Under the pieces are notes generated by a model. That model saw only the letters and a program-made list of their open reading frames with translations, was not told the DNA's origin and did no database searches. This document shows positions 1-8,263 of a stretch of 50,260 nucleotides of DNA, in pieces. The stretch is from Candidatus Woesearchaeota archaeon (GTDB lineage: Archaea > Nanoarchaeota > Nanoarchaeia > Woesearchaeales > JAGVZT01): contig JAFCGF010000012.1 of NCBI GenBank assembly GCA_017608295.1, forward strand, positions 1 through 50,260, given 5' to 3'. The position numbers and the translations under genes were made by a program. Position 1 is the stretch's first letter. Every line of letters starts with the position of its first letter.

Positions 1-57
1 TAATCACGATATATTTTTGATAAAAATAGTGATTTCATTCATTCTGGTGAATTTTTC

Positions 58-65
58 TATTTTTG
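58..65 (+). promoter_or_regulatory. Possible Bacteroidota -7 element
   Basis: TATTTTTG matches the Bacteroidota -7 consensus TAnnTTTG and lies 36 bases before the first gene. No TTG is seen at the expected -33 distance, so this is a weak call. It would drive the cyclase/radical SAM/glycosyltransferase trio. Confidence 0.4.
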
Positions 66-101
66 ACCTATTAAAAAGATGGTGAGCACTCAAAAAACAT
101 A

Positions 102-842
102 ATGACTACAACTATACGACGAATAAAACTCGGCACACACGACTATCTGGTTATTGATTTGACTCAGCCTCTTCACCTGGACCAGGAAGGGTATCCGGGA
201 GATCCCGGGCTAAAAAGAACACTTGTCAGCGATATTGAGCACGATGGGTGGCATCATTACACACATGAACTTGGCGACCATTGTTTTCACCCCCATTGCG
301 ATGCCCCGAACCATTTTCAGTCCGATCAACAGGAGAGAGGAATGGAGATTTATGATCTTGAATGGTGTTTCCACCAGGCATGCATGATTGATCTTGCCGA
401 TTCATCCGATGCATTGGAACATAATGGAATAATATTCCTGTCTGAAGTCCGGAAAGAACACCTCGTGCAATTTTCGGGAATACTCTCAACCACAGAGGCA
501 TTGATCATCAGAACCGGTTACGACAGATGGATAGAGAGAAACGACCCACATCAGCCCGAATTGTTGCCTTACCTGAACCGGGATGCCGCTGAATTCATTG
601 CATCATTTAGTAACATCAGGGTTGTCGGCATCGACTCACTGACAGTAGATGCTTACGGGCAGCAGGTTTCGCACCTGGCACTGAAACATAAAATGATCGT
701 GGAGTCACTGGTACACCTGTATGAGATCCCTGAAAGGCATCGGATGAATTTCACCCTTCAAACCAGTCCGGTCCGGATCGAGGGTGCCACAGGCGGACCG
801 GTAGTCGCCTATGCATATATTGAACTGCAGTCTATAATGTAA
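102..842 (+). CDS. Cyclase family (kynurenine formamidase-like) metal hydrolase
   Basis: The 246-residue protein has the fold signature of the cyclase/arylformamidase family (Pfam Cyclase), which are metal-dependent hydrolases of amide or lactone bonds. Visible signatures are an HPHCDAPNHF block at residues 63-72, equivalent to the family HxGTHxDxPxHF motif with metal ligands H, D and H, then ALIIRTGYDRW and a GIDSLTVD strand. The usual HTGTH is altered to HPH, so the first ligand may be spaced differently. There is no signal peptide, so it should be cytoplasmic. It is 26 bases upstream of a radical SAM gene and probably co-transcribed with it and the next glycosyltransferase. The substrate is unknown; a tryptophan-degradation role is not supported, because no kyn genes are nearby. 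Confidence 0.8.
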   Translation: MTTTIRRIKLGTHDYLVIDLTQPLHLDQEGYPGDPGLKRTLVSDIEHDGWHHYTHELGDHCFHPHCDAPNHFQSDQQERGMEIYDLEWCFHQACMIDLADSSDALEHNGIIFLSEVRKEHLVQFSGILSTTEALIIRTGYDRWIERNDPHQPELLPYLNRDAAEFIASFSNIRVVGIDSLTVDAYGQQVSHLALKHKMIVESLVHLYEIPERHRMNFTLQTSPVRIEGATGGPVVAYAYIELQSIM

Positions 843-868
843 ACTGTTTTAACGAAAATAACTTAAAG

Positions 869-2080
869 ATGAAGAGAGAGACCAGTGATGATATGCATAT
901 GGGGGAACCGGGGTTATTGCACAAACTGCTCCGGAGAAAAAAGCTGGAGGGGATGTTTCTCTTTATTACTTCCCGCTGCAACTCCAACTGCCGCACCTGT
1001 TTTTACCACAACGAGCTCAACAGCAATGAGGATCTGACCTTCGAGGAGATGAAAAAGATGTCGGACAGCGCTCCCCGGTTTGATAAATTGTGGTTATCGG
1101 GTGGTGAACCTTTCCTGCGTGATGACCTGGTGGATATCATCAAACTCTTTTATGACAACAATCACGTTCGGGTGATCAACTTGCCGACCAATGGCCTGCT
1201 GACTGAAAAAATTGACCGGGAGACAAGCCGGTTGCTGGAAGTTTGTCCTGAGCTGACCGTTCACCTGAACTTTTCGATTGACGGATTGGGGGAGAGTCAT
1301 GACAAGGTAAGAGGCATTCCCGGCAACTTCCGGAAAACCATTGCTTCCATGGAACTGGTCAGGAAGAATTCCGGGGGTAACCCGAAGTTGTTGATGAATG
1401 TGGCAACTGTCGTTACCCCCGATGCCTATGAGGATGCGTTCATGCTTGGAGTCTACCTCCTGAAAAAGGATCTCATTGCCACCCAGTTTTTCGAAGTAGT
1501 ACGGGGCGATCCAAGAGATCCTGCAACAAAAACACTGACGCAGGAGCAGATTAAAGAGTTACGAACCCGTGTCTACCCCCTGATCGAGGAACAGGCTAAC
1601 CGGCTGTTTAAGGAATTCAAAGGGATCAAAAAAAGCATCGCGAAAACCTTTTTCATGGGATTCGTCCGGTTTGTCAATAACCTGCAGGATGCCAACTACT
1701 TTAAGCCCACCCATTGGGGAATGGCATGTACAGCCGGGGAAACCACCATCGTGATAGATCACAACGGGGCTTTCCGATCCTGTGAAGTACGCCCCGCAAT
1801 AGGGAAACTCCAGGATTACGATTTCAATATCCGTCGGGCACTCTATTCTGAAGCCATGAAAAAAGAGATCACGGAGATCGGAGGCGGCAGCAAAGCAAAT
1901 TGCTGGTGTACGCATGGTTGCTGGATCATGTCGTCGATCAAATTCAATCCGAGGGCACTGCTGTTCAGAATTCCGTGGGCACAGTACCGCTCGAAACATG
2001 ACCGGATTCCCGGATTTCAGCTGCCGGATATCGACATAGAAGCTATTGAATCGTATGAATCTGAAATGGTGTCTGTATGA
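869..2080 (+). CDS. Radical SAM protein with SPASM-like C-terminal cysteines
   Basis: The 403-residue protein has a radical SAM CxxxCxxC motif at Cys37, Cys41 and Cys44, followed by an SGGEPF glycine-rich SAM-binding motif. This indicates a [4Fe-4S]/S-adenosylmethionine radical enzyme. The C-terminal third has further cysteines at about 287, 305, 345, 347 and 351, in the CxxG...DxxGxxxxC arrangement of SPASM/twitch domains that hold auxiliary clusters. Such enzymes often modify peptides or build specialised metabolites. No precursor-peptide gene is visible next to it. Its stop codon overlaps the start of the glycosyltransferase by four bases (ATGA), so translation is coupled. The product is unknown; a lipid or small-molecule substrate glycosylated by the next enzyme is as likely as a peptide. 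Confidence 0.85.
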   Translation: MKRETSDDMHMGEPGLLHKLLRRKKLEGMFLFITSRCNSNCRTCFYHNELNSNEDLTFEEMKKMSDSAPRFDKLWLSGGEPFLRDDLVDIIKLFYDNNHVRVINLPTNGLLTEKIDRETSRLLEVCPELTVHLNFSIDGLGESHDKVRGIPGNFRKTIASMELVRKNSGGNPKLLMNVATVVTPDAYEDAFMLGVYLLKKDLIATQFFEVVRGDPRDPATKTLTQEQIKELRTRVYPLIEEQANRLFKEFKGIKKSIAKTFFMGFVRFVNNLQDANYFKPTHWGMACTAGETTIVIDHNGAFRSCEVRPAIGKLQDYDFNIRRALYSEAMKKEITEIGGGSKANCWCTHGCWIMSSIKFNPRALLFRIPWAQYRSKHDRIPGFQLPDIDIEAIESYESEMVSV

Positions 2081-3288
2081 AGATTGTGCTTTCGAGCCGC
2101 GGATCACGGGGTGACGTCAATCCGATTATAGAGATTGCTTCGATGTTTCAGCATACAGACCATGATGTATCCATCTGTGTTCCGGAACTATTCAGGGAAG
2201 AGATCGCCCGACGAAACCTGAATAGCTCATATTATCCTGAAGACAGCAAAGAACTCATGGTCGGGCTTGGTAGTGGGATACGTTCCATCAACAAAGCGCT
2301 GGAATTCTTTTCTAAAGCGCTGGAAGAGCAATTCAATTACATGCTGGAAGCGACAAAGGATGCCGATATACTGATCACCAGTGTCAATGAAATGGCTGGT
2401 CCCACGGTTGCCGAATATCAAAATATCCCATATTACAGGATCGGGTTTGCCCCTATCCTGCCAGGGAGCCAGACCCCTCCGCTATTCCCGTGGCAGAATT
2501 TGCCTCCTGTGATGAACAAGGTAATTTGGGCAACCATCAATGGACTGGCCGGCATCCTGATCAGAAAATTCATCAATACAAAGCGCAGAGAACTGGGGCT
2601 GAAACCGGCTCCCGGGGCTAACCATTATTTCACCGGGAAGAGTCATACCCTGCTGGCGATCAACCAAACGCTCGGTCCGCCCTGCAAAAGCTGGAAAAAG
2701 AGGTATCGTTATGACTACACTGGTTATTGTTACACCCCACCCAACGGTGGATTAGATCAATCTTTGCTGGACTTTATCGAAGCGGGAGAACCACCTGTTT
2801 ATATCGGGTTTGGCAGTGTTACGATAAAAGAGCCGGAGAGACTATCGGAAATGATTGAAAAGGCAGTATCCCAAGTGAATTGCCGCGTAGTTCTGGGACA
2901 GGGGTGGACAGGTCTGGGGAAGGGTCAGACAGACAACCGGATATTCACCATCGGGGATAGCTGTCATGCCACGCTTTTCCCAAAAATGGCAGGCATCGTT
3001 CACCATGGTGGAAGCGGCACGATTCATACGGCAGCAAAAGCCGGGATCCCGCAGTTCATCCTGCCCCAGATCATTGATCAGTATTACTGGGGCAACCGGA
3101 TCCACAAACTGGGATTAGGACCAAAACCTGTTATTCCTAAAAAGATCACGGTAGATCTGTTGACCAATGTATTATCAAACTTCACGCAAAACGGTAATTT
3201 TGAGCAACAGACAAAATCCATGGCCGAATCAATGAAGGAAGAAGACGGAGCCAAAAAAGTGGTTGAGGTTGTTATGAAAAATAGTTAA
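2077..3288 (+). CDS. GT1-family (UGT/sterol glucosyltransferase-like) glycosyltransferase
   Basis: The 403-residue GT-B glycosyltransferase begins with a SRGSRGDVNPII segment typical of the GT1 sterol/macrolide/rhamnosyl transferase branch, and has the HHGGSGT nucleotide-sugar binding motif at residues 309-315. It would transfer a sugar from an NDP-sugar to a small hydrophobic acceptor. The gene overlaps the radical SAM stop by four bases, so these two genes and the upstream cyclase form an operon. The C-terminus ends with a short helical region usual for the family. The acceptor cannot be read from sequence. The grouping suggests that a molecule modified by the radical SAM enzyme is then glycosylated (inference). 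Confidence 0.85.
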   Translation: MKIVLSSRGSRGDVNPIIEIASMFQHTDHDVSICVPELFREEIARRNLNSSYYPEDSKELMVGLGSGIRSINKALEFFSKALEEQFNYMLEATKDADILITSVNEMAGPTVAEYQNIPYYRIGFAPILPGSQTPPLFPWQNLPPVMNKVIWATINGLAGILIRKFINTKRRELGLKPAPGANHYFTGKSHTLLAINQTLGPPCKSWKKRYRYDYTGYCYTPPNGGLDQSLLDFIEAGEPPVYIGFGSVTIKEPERLSEMIEKAVSQVNCRVVLGQGWTGLGKGQTDNRIFTIGDSCHATLFPKMAGIVHHGGSGTIHTAAKAGIPQFILPQIIDQYYWGNRIHKLGLGPKPVIPKKITVDLLTNVLSNFTQNGNFEQQTKSMAESMKEEDGAKKVVEVVMKNS

Positions 3289-3314
3289 TTTAGCATATCC
3301 TTAAAAATAAGCAC

Positions 3315-3605
3315 ATGAAATCTTCAAAACTCATTACGTGGTTGCCATTCATTCTGCTAGCGGCCATTATCCTGACATCCTGTGCCCCGGGAAATGAAAA
3401 ATTTGATATCGACCCTGCCGGATTCTGGGCCGGATTGTGGCATGGCCTCATTTCGCTGATCACTTTCATCATCAGTCTCTTCAACAACCAGATCGGCATT
3501 TATGAGGTGAACAACTCGGGATGGCCCTATAATTTGGGATTCATTCTTGGTGTCATGTTCTTCTATGGAGGCAGCTTTAAATCGAGCTGCAGGAAATGGA
3601 AGTAA
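3315..3605 (+). CDS. Small lipoprotein with two hydrophobic segments, unknown function
   Basis: The 96-residue protein has an N-terminal signal ending in a lipobox-like ILTSC (Cys about residue 23), followed by a short polar stretch and two further hydrophobic stretches around GLISLITFIISLF and LGFILGVMFFYGG. I recognise no domain beyond this. The stop codon directly abuts the stop codon of the converging Na/Pi transporter gene. It starts 26 bases after the glycosyltransferase and could be read through from that operon. The conserved-looking GFWAGLWHG and GWPYNLGF segments suggest a real, small envelope protein of Bacteroidota rather than a random frame. Confidence 0.7.
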   Translation: MKSSKLITWLPFILLAAIILTSCAPGNEKFDIDPAGFWAGLWHGLISLITFIISLFNNQIGIYEVNNSGWPYNLGFILGVMFFYGGSFKSSCRKWK

Positions 3606-5339
3606 TCAGGCGGCATCCTGGTATTCAATGATGGCCTCGCTGACATTGATGATATAATCCCCGATCCGTTCACTCTGGGAAAACATATCACTGTACAAAG
3701 AGCCTATTTTGTGTTTGTATCTCTTCTCCTTCAGGTCTTCAACGTGTTGCTGTCGAAGTTGGTTCCTTTTTTCGTTTATCTGATTTTCAAGGATATAAGC
3801 CTGCTCAATGTTTACATCACTGAACCCTTTTTCCAGATTCAGGTTCATCTCTGTAAAAGCCTTTTTTAAGAGATCATACATCTCATTGAGTTTTTCTTTC
3901 TGGTGGTGGGTGAAGCTGGCTTTGATTTGATTTGTATTATCGACGATCTTGGAGAATGAGTAGATGACATCTCCGATACTTTCCAGATCATCAATAATCT
4001 TCAACATGGCCCTTATTTTTTTCGAGCTTTCATGACTGATCTCCCCTTCTGAAATATTCATTAGATATGAAGCAATTTCCAACTCAAGGGCATCTGATAT
4101 CTCTTCGTATTTGTTGATCTTAGCCAGAAGTTTGTAGCACTTTTTAGGATTTTTTTCGCTTATCAAACTTTGCAGTAAGTTGAACATCTTTTCAACCCGA
4201 TATCCATAAGAGGTAACCTCTTTTCGTGCTTGAATTATTGATAATTCACTGGTTGAAAACATGCCTGAGTTGATATATTTCAGGCTGAACTCTTCATCGT
4301 CCTCACCTTTATCAGGAACCATTTTGGTCGCAACTTTGGCGATAAAGGGAGCGAATCCGATGAGAAGAAGCGTATTGATGATGTTAAAACTCGTGTGGAA
4401 AATAGAAAGAGCGATCGGATAAACACTGTGAATGCTTTCAAAATCCTTCGTGGAGAGTTGGGTATTTAAAATAGAGACGCCATGTTTTTGTTGCAGGAAA
4501 TAATCAATTCCCTTTAAAAAATAGTGGAACACAGCCACCATCCAGACCACCCCGAACAGATTGAATATGAGGTGGGCCCGTGCCGCTCTCCTTGCTGAAA
4601 CATTGGCAACAATGGCGGCCAGATTTGCTGTAACGGTGGTTCCGATGTTTTCACCCAGCACCATCGCGGCAGCCAGTTCAAAGGGGATCAACCCGTTGTA
4701 ACACATCACCAAGGTAAGAGCCATGGTCGCACTCGACGATTGAATGAGGATGGTCAGCGCCGTGCCGATCAAGATGAATATCAACACAGATAAGAATCCG
4801 AGATCTGTAAAAGAAGAGAGAAAAAGCAGGGATCCGGGATTGTTCTGGATATTGGGAACAGACTCTTTCAGGAACTGGAGGCCAATAAACAGGATGGCAA
4901 ATCCGATGATTAACTCACCCCATGATTTTCTCAGGCTGTTTTTGGAAAAGAACAATGGAAAGCTGATTCCAATCAGTGGCAGCGATAAAAAGCTCAGGCT
5001 GATTTTGAATCCCAGGAGCGAGATGAGCCAGGCGGTAACTGTGGTGCCGATATTTGCTCCCATGATCACGCCTACAGCAGCAACCAGTGAAAGTAAACCC
5101 GCATTGACAAAACTCACAACCATCACCGTGGTGGCAGAGGAGGACTGGATGGTTGTGGTCACCAGCATCCCTGTAAAAACACCTTTTATCCGGCTATTGG
5201 TCATGGCCGCCAGGATGTGCCTCATCCTGCTGCCGGCCACCTTTTGGAGCGCCTCGCTCATGAGTTTCATGCCATACAAAAAGAGGCCCAGAGAGCCTAC
5301 CAGAGTGAGGACTTTCCCAATAATCGAGATCCACTCCAT
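3606..5339 (-). CDS. Na/Pi cotransporter family protein with C-terminal PhoU-like domain
   Basis: The 577-residue protein has the two inverted-repeat signatures of the Na+/Pi symporter family, TIQSSSATT near residue 65 and ILIQSSSATM near residue 200, in an eight- to nine-helix membrane domain (about residues 1-345). It is followed by a soluble all-helical PhoU-like domain (about 370-577) with the EISDALELE and DDLESIGDVI segments. This layout is the NptA/YjbB type that moves phosphate or other anions across the inner membrane. The PhoU-like part probably senses or gates. No pho genes are adjacent. It converges on the small lipoprotein gene with no spacer. Confidence 0.9.
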   Translation of the reverse strand: MEWISIIGKVLTLVGSLGLFLYGMKLMSEALQKVAGSRMRHILAAMTNSRIKGVFTGMLVTTTIQSSSATTVMVVSFVNAGLLSLVAAVGVIMGANIGTTVTAWLISLLGFKISLSFLSLPLIGISFPLFFSKNSLRKSWGELIIGFAILFIGLQFLKESVPNIQNNPGSLLFLSSFTDLGFLSVLIFILIGTALTILIQSSSATMALTLVMCYNGLIPFELAAAMVLGENIGTTVTANLAAIVANVSARRAARAHLIFNLFGVVWMVAVFHYFLKGIDYFLQQKHGVSILNTQLSTKDFESIHSVYPIALSIFHTSFNIINTLLLIGFAPFIAKVATKMVPDKGEDDEEFSLKYINSGMFSTSELSIIQARKEVTSYGYRVEKMFNLLQSLISEKNPKKCYKLLAKINKYEEISDALELEIASYLMNISEGEISHESSKKIRAMLKIIDDLESIGDVIYSFSKIVDNTNQIKASFTHHQKEKLNEMYDLLKKAFTEMNLNLEKGFSDVNIEQAYILENQINEKRNQLRQQHVEDLKEKRYKHKIGSLYSDMFSQSERIGDYIINVSEAIIEYQDAA

Positions 5340-5457
5340 GATGATGCTATTACCTAATTGGTTAAATAATTCTGAAAACGAAAATAGAAATATTCTGAAG
5401 AGAATTGCGAGTAGTCAGGGAAGGTTTTATTAAAAGTTATAGACAGGGGATGAAATC

Positions 5458-5547
5458 TTACTGTGGAATCCCGATCACAACCTTCGTGCCGATGGCGACA
5501 TCATTCTCCGATTTCAAATCGATGATGTGAAAACTGGTCAAAATGCG
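5458..5547 (-). pseudogene. Possible C-terminal remnant of a LytS-type sensor histidine kinase
   Basis: In the gap between the Na/Pi gene and the FISUMP gene, the minus strand reads RILTSFHIIDLKSENDVAIG, then TKVVIGIPQ, then stop. The ending (HIIDL...GTKVVIGIP) resembles the last strand of LytS-like histidine kinase ATPase domains in Bacteroidota. No start codon or N-box is present, so at most a 30-codon scrap survives. This is pattern recall only; the rest of 5340-5630 holds nothing I can name. Confidence 0.3.
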
Positions 5548-5631
5548 TATCGCAGAATTGGAAGAAAAAAACAAGGTGTGGTTAAACAACAGGTAAAAGT
5601 TAACTAAATAGCCTCGTTCAACCGGTAAGAA

Positions 5632-5663
5632 TTTGGTTAATTGCTGAAATTATCTTATTTTTA
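5632..5663 (+). promoter_or_regulatory. Bacteroidota-type promoter for the FISUMP gene
   Basis: TTTG (5632-5635) is followed after 20 bases by TATTTTTA (5656-5663), one base off TAnnTTTG. It lies 25 bases before the start codon of the downstream secreted protein. Confidence 0.5.
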
Positions 5664-5687
5664 TATGCACTTTAAAATAATACAGCC

Positions 5688-7043
5688 ATGGCTAGAAACA
5701 CATCAATCTCCGTTCTGTTAATGCTCTTTTCCCTGACATTGTTCGGCCAGTATAGTGCGGTTGAGTTGACCTATACGGCTTTTAACATAGTCGACTATGT
5801 CAGGTTGGACAGCATCACAGTGATGAACCGGACGCGTCACTGCGATACAACATTTTATTATCCGGATACCGTCCTGGTCCTTCAATATGGGTTGGGGATC
5901 AATGAACATCAAGCTGCTTCCCAACGATTACAAATCCTGAAGCACTATCCGAACCCGGTAAGGGAGTTCAGTACCATCGAAATCCTCAATCCTGCGAAAG
6001 AGATGGTGTATGTAACTATTTCCGACATTTCGGGAAAAGTAAGTATGAAATGGTCCCGGGAATGTAAAAGAGGTGTCCACATTTTCCGGTTTTATCCGGG
6101 TAACCAGGGTCTTTATCTGCTTACCGTCAGTAACGGAACGCATCAGGATGCAGCCAAAATCATCTATCCGGGATCCGGAACGGAAGGTGATGTCAGATTG
6201 GATTATCTTGGGATCCAACAGCCGGGCCATCAACAAAAAGCCGTCTCAGATGTTGCCTATTTTCATTACAAGAATGGGGACTGGCTCTTGTCTGTCGGAT
6301 ATTCTGACGGGCAAGAATCAGGCATTTTCGAGTCTCCGGACACGAACAGGTTATACTTTCTACAGTTTGCTACGAATGTCAGTTGCCCGGGGACACCCCT
6401 GGTACCTTATGCCGGAAAGGTATATAATACAGTGCAAATCCGCAGCCAATGCTGGCTGAAAGAGAACCTGGATGTGGGGACCATGATCCCTGCGCCTCAG
6501 GCCCCCAAAAACAACGATACCATTGAAAAATATTGCTATAATAACGATCCGGCTAATTGTGAAACATACGGGGGGTTATATCAATGGGATGAAATGATGA
6601 ACTATACCACCGAAGCAGGCGGACAGGGCATCTGTCCACCAGGCTGGCACATCCCGTCATTTGATGAATGGAAAGTATTGTTTGGAGCAGCCGACAGCAA
6701 ATATGGGATTGGCAGCAATGCATGGGATACTATTGTGGTCCCTCCCAATTACGGTTATGATGTTGGAAAAAACCTCAAAGCAACCCATCATTGGGTAAAT
6801 ACCAACGGAACGGATGCTGTTGGTTTTTCTGCATTGGGCAGCGGCTACTGGGTGGTAGAACTTCAAGATTTCACATTTTTAAATGAACAGGCGGATTTCT
6901 GGACTTCCAATAAAGTTACCAACGTGGATGCCTGGGAGTTAATATTAGACAGTGACCTGAATACTGTTTATTATGTAAACAACTGGCGGACAGAAGGATT
7001 ATCAGTCCGATGTGTCAAGGATTATTTCCCCCCGGGAGATTAA
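5688..7043 (+). CDS. Secreted FISUMP-domain protein with an internal T9SS-tail-like module
   Basis: The 451-residue exported protein has a signal peptide (about 1-20, ending FGQ). A segment at about residues 85-160 reads YPNPV...ISDISGKV...GLYLLTVSNG and resembles a T9SS type A sorting domain, although it is not at the C-terminus. From about residue 235 to the end there is a Fibrobacter succinogenes major paralogous (FISUMP) domain: YNTVQIRSQCWLKENL, YGGLYQWDEMM, CPPGWHIPSFDEW, FWTSN and LSVRCVKD. FISUMP domains are cysteine-containing extracellular modules of unknown function, often on surface lipoproteins. The internal position of a sorting-tail-like module is odd. It may be a degenerate domain kept as a spacer, or a sign of gene fusion. 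Confidence 0.8.
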   Translation: MARNTSISVLLMLFSLTLFGQYSAVELTYTAFNIVDYVRLDSITVMNRTRHCDTTFYYPDTVLVLQYGLGINEHQAASQRLQILKHYPNPVREFSTIEILNPAKEMVYVTISDISGKVSMKWSRECKRGVHIFRFYPGNQGLYLLTVSNGTHQDAAKIIYPGSGTEGDVRLDYLGIQQPGHQQKAVSDVAYFHYKNGDWLLSVGYSDGQESGIFESPDTNRLYFLQFATNVSCPGTPLVPYAGKVYNTVQIRSQCWLKENLDVGTMIPAPQAPKNNDTIEKYCYNNDPANCETYGGLYQWDEMMNYTTEAGGQGICPPGWHIPSFDEWKVLFGAADSKYGIGSNAWDTIVVPPNYGYDVGKNLKATHHWVNTNGTDAVGFSALGSGYWVVELQDFTFLNEQADFWTSNKVTNVDAWELILDSDLNTVYYVNNWRTEGLSVRCVKDYFPPGD

Positions 7044-7072
7044 TCATTTTAAAAAAGTTCTATTTTTGACAT

Positions 7073-7483
7073 GCAGTTTCCGGCACACTTACCATTCCCA
7101 CTTATGCTTCCGGGCAGACCCGGATGAGGGTTACCATGAAAAACGGGTCTTCGCCCTCACCCTGTGAATCCTTTGCAGGTGGAGAAGTCGAAGATTATAC
7201 TGTGAGTTTTGTGGGAAGTACAACAACTGTCGTAGGATCATCCGGAGAGTTTACGTTCAACATGTATCCTAATCCTGTTGAAAACATCTTACATCTGAAT
7301 TTTTCAGGCGCTGATAAGAATATTGAAGTAACAGTATTTAATATTCAAGGCAAGGTGATCAAGAGGGTAATTGTTGAAAACGGTAACGCTGAATTGAATG
7401 TTCAGAATTATCCTGAAGGAATTTACTATGTAAGAGTTCGTTCCGGATATAACCTGGTAATGAAGAGGTTTGTTAAAATGTAG
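7073..7483 (+). pseudogene. 5'-truncated secreted protein: GEVED domain end plus T9SS type A sorting tail
   Basis: The open frame runs from just after a TGA at 7068-7070 to TAG at 7483. It reads SGTLTIPTYASGQTRMRV, then a GGEVEDYTVSF block (end of a GEVED domain), then a complete T9SS sorting tail: MYPNPVENILHLNF, VFNIQGKVIKR, EGIYYVRVRSG and a basic C-terminus. GEVED domains are normally preceded by hundreds of residues and a signal peptide, none of which is here; an ATG at 7124 would start mid-domain. A promoter-like TATTTTTG (7061-7068) sits directly in front. I infer that an internal deletion removed the 5' part of a large secreted protein and left its end. Confidence 0.75.
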
Positions 7484-7510
7484 GACCAGGTAAAGTTATC
7501 ATTACCAATG

Positions 7511-7546
7511 AAAGAGGCTTTCTCGAAAAATGAGAGAGCCTCTTTT
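7511..7546. terminator. Bidirectional hairpin terminator
   Basis: AAAGAGGCTTTCTC and GAGAGAGCCTCTTTT form a stem of about 13-14 bp around a short A-rich loop, with a T-run on one side and an A-run on the other. It lies between the truncated T9SS gene (+) and the converging SnoaL-like gene (-) and can end both. Confidence 0.8.
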
Positions 7547-7568
7547 GTTTTCATTACCGGGTTATATT

Positions 7569-8048
7569 CTACTCCTTGTTATCCTTTGAATCAAACACCG
7601 TCATGTCACCCAACAGTAGCCATTTTCCTTTCTCCTTTATATAGAATTCAACATTTTTGCCCTTTACTTCTTCTTCGGTTTTCGTCTCCCCCCATGTAAA
7701 CACCATGTAAGCACTGAAATAGTAATTAACCACTGCGACGTTCTCGGTCACAGTAATTCTTGCCGGTTGAATGTCATAGTACTGTACTTTCATCATGTCC
7801 TTCATCGAGGTATACCATTTCTCCAGCTTTTTTTTATTCATCGGGAGGGGTTCTTCCTGGTTCCAGCCCTGGTATTTATCGTGAAAGAGTGCCATGGAAC
7901 CCTCCATGTCTCCCTTACTCCATAAGGCCCAGCCATCTTCGACGACCTGCCAGACCTCATTTTGTTCTTTTGTCCATTCCTGAGCGTAGATGCTTGATGA
8001 AAATGCCACAATAACACATATGGCAACTACTGTTTTGATTGTTTTCAT
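7569..8048 (-). CDS. Secreted SnoaL/NTF2-like protein
   Basis: The 159-residue protein has a signal peptide (1-22, cleaved after SSSIYA) and a single NTF2-like/SnoaL-like domain. Its pattern is DGWALWSKGDMEGSMALFHDKYQGW, then AVVNYYFSAY and EFYIKEKGKWLLLGDMTVF, as in DUF4440/SnoaL-type cone folds. These act as small-molecule-binding pockets or isomerases; no catalytic role can be assigned. A good promoter lies upstream at 8089-8118 and a terminator downstream, so it is probably monocistronic. Confidence 0.8.
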   Translation of the reverse strand: MKTIKTVVAICVIVAFSSSIYAQEWTKEQNEVWQVVEDGWALWSKGDMEGSMALFHDKYQGWNQEEPLPMNKKKLEKWYTSMKDMMKVQYYDIQPARITVTENVAVVNYYFSAYMVFTWGETKTEEEVKGKNVEFYIKEKGKWLLLGDMTVFDSKDNKE

Positions 8049-8088
8049 GTTTTCAAAAATTAATGTTTGTACTGGTTTGATAACTATG

Positions 8089-8118
8089 TAAAGATAGTCA
8101 AAAACTTATAAAAGTCAA
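8089..8118 (-). promoter_or_regulatory. Promoter of the SnoaL-like gene
   Basis: On the minus strand TTG (8116-8118) is followed after 19 bases by TATCTTTA (8089-8096), one base off TAnnTTTG, with about 40 bases to the start codon. Confidence 0.55.
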
Positions 8119-8263
8119 GTATTATTGATTACTATGTCGAGCCTGTTTAATTTCAGGTATTGCAGCTATTTTACTTTTAGCTTCCTGTTCTCAAAACAAC
8201 AGACAACAGAATGTAAGTGATCAGAAAAACCCTGAAGCCGGCCTTTTCAACTCAGAAGAGAGG

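Noticed and set aside
4744..5433. Plus-strand open frame of 229 codons opposite the Na/Pi transporter gene
   Set aside because: It lies inside the clearly coding minus-strand transporter and has no domain or signal; it is a shadow frame.
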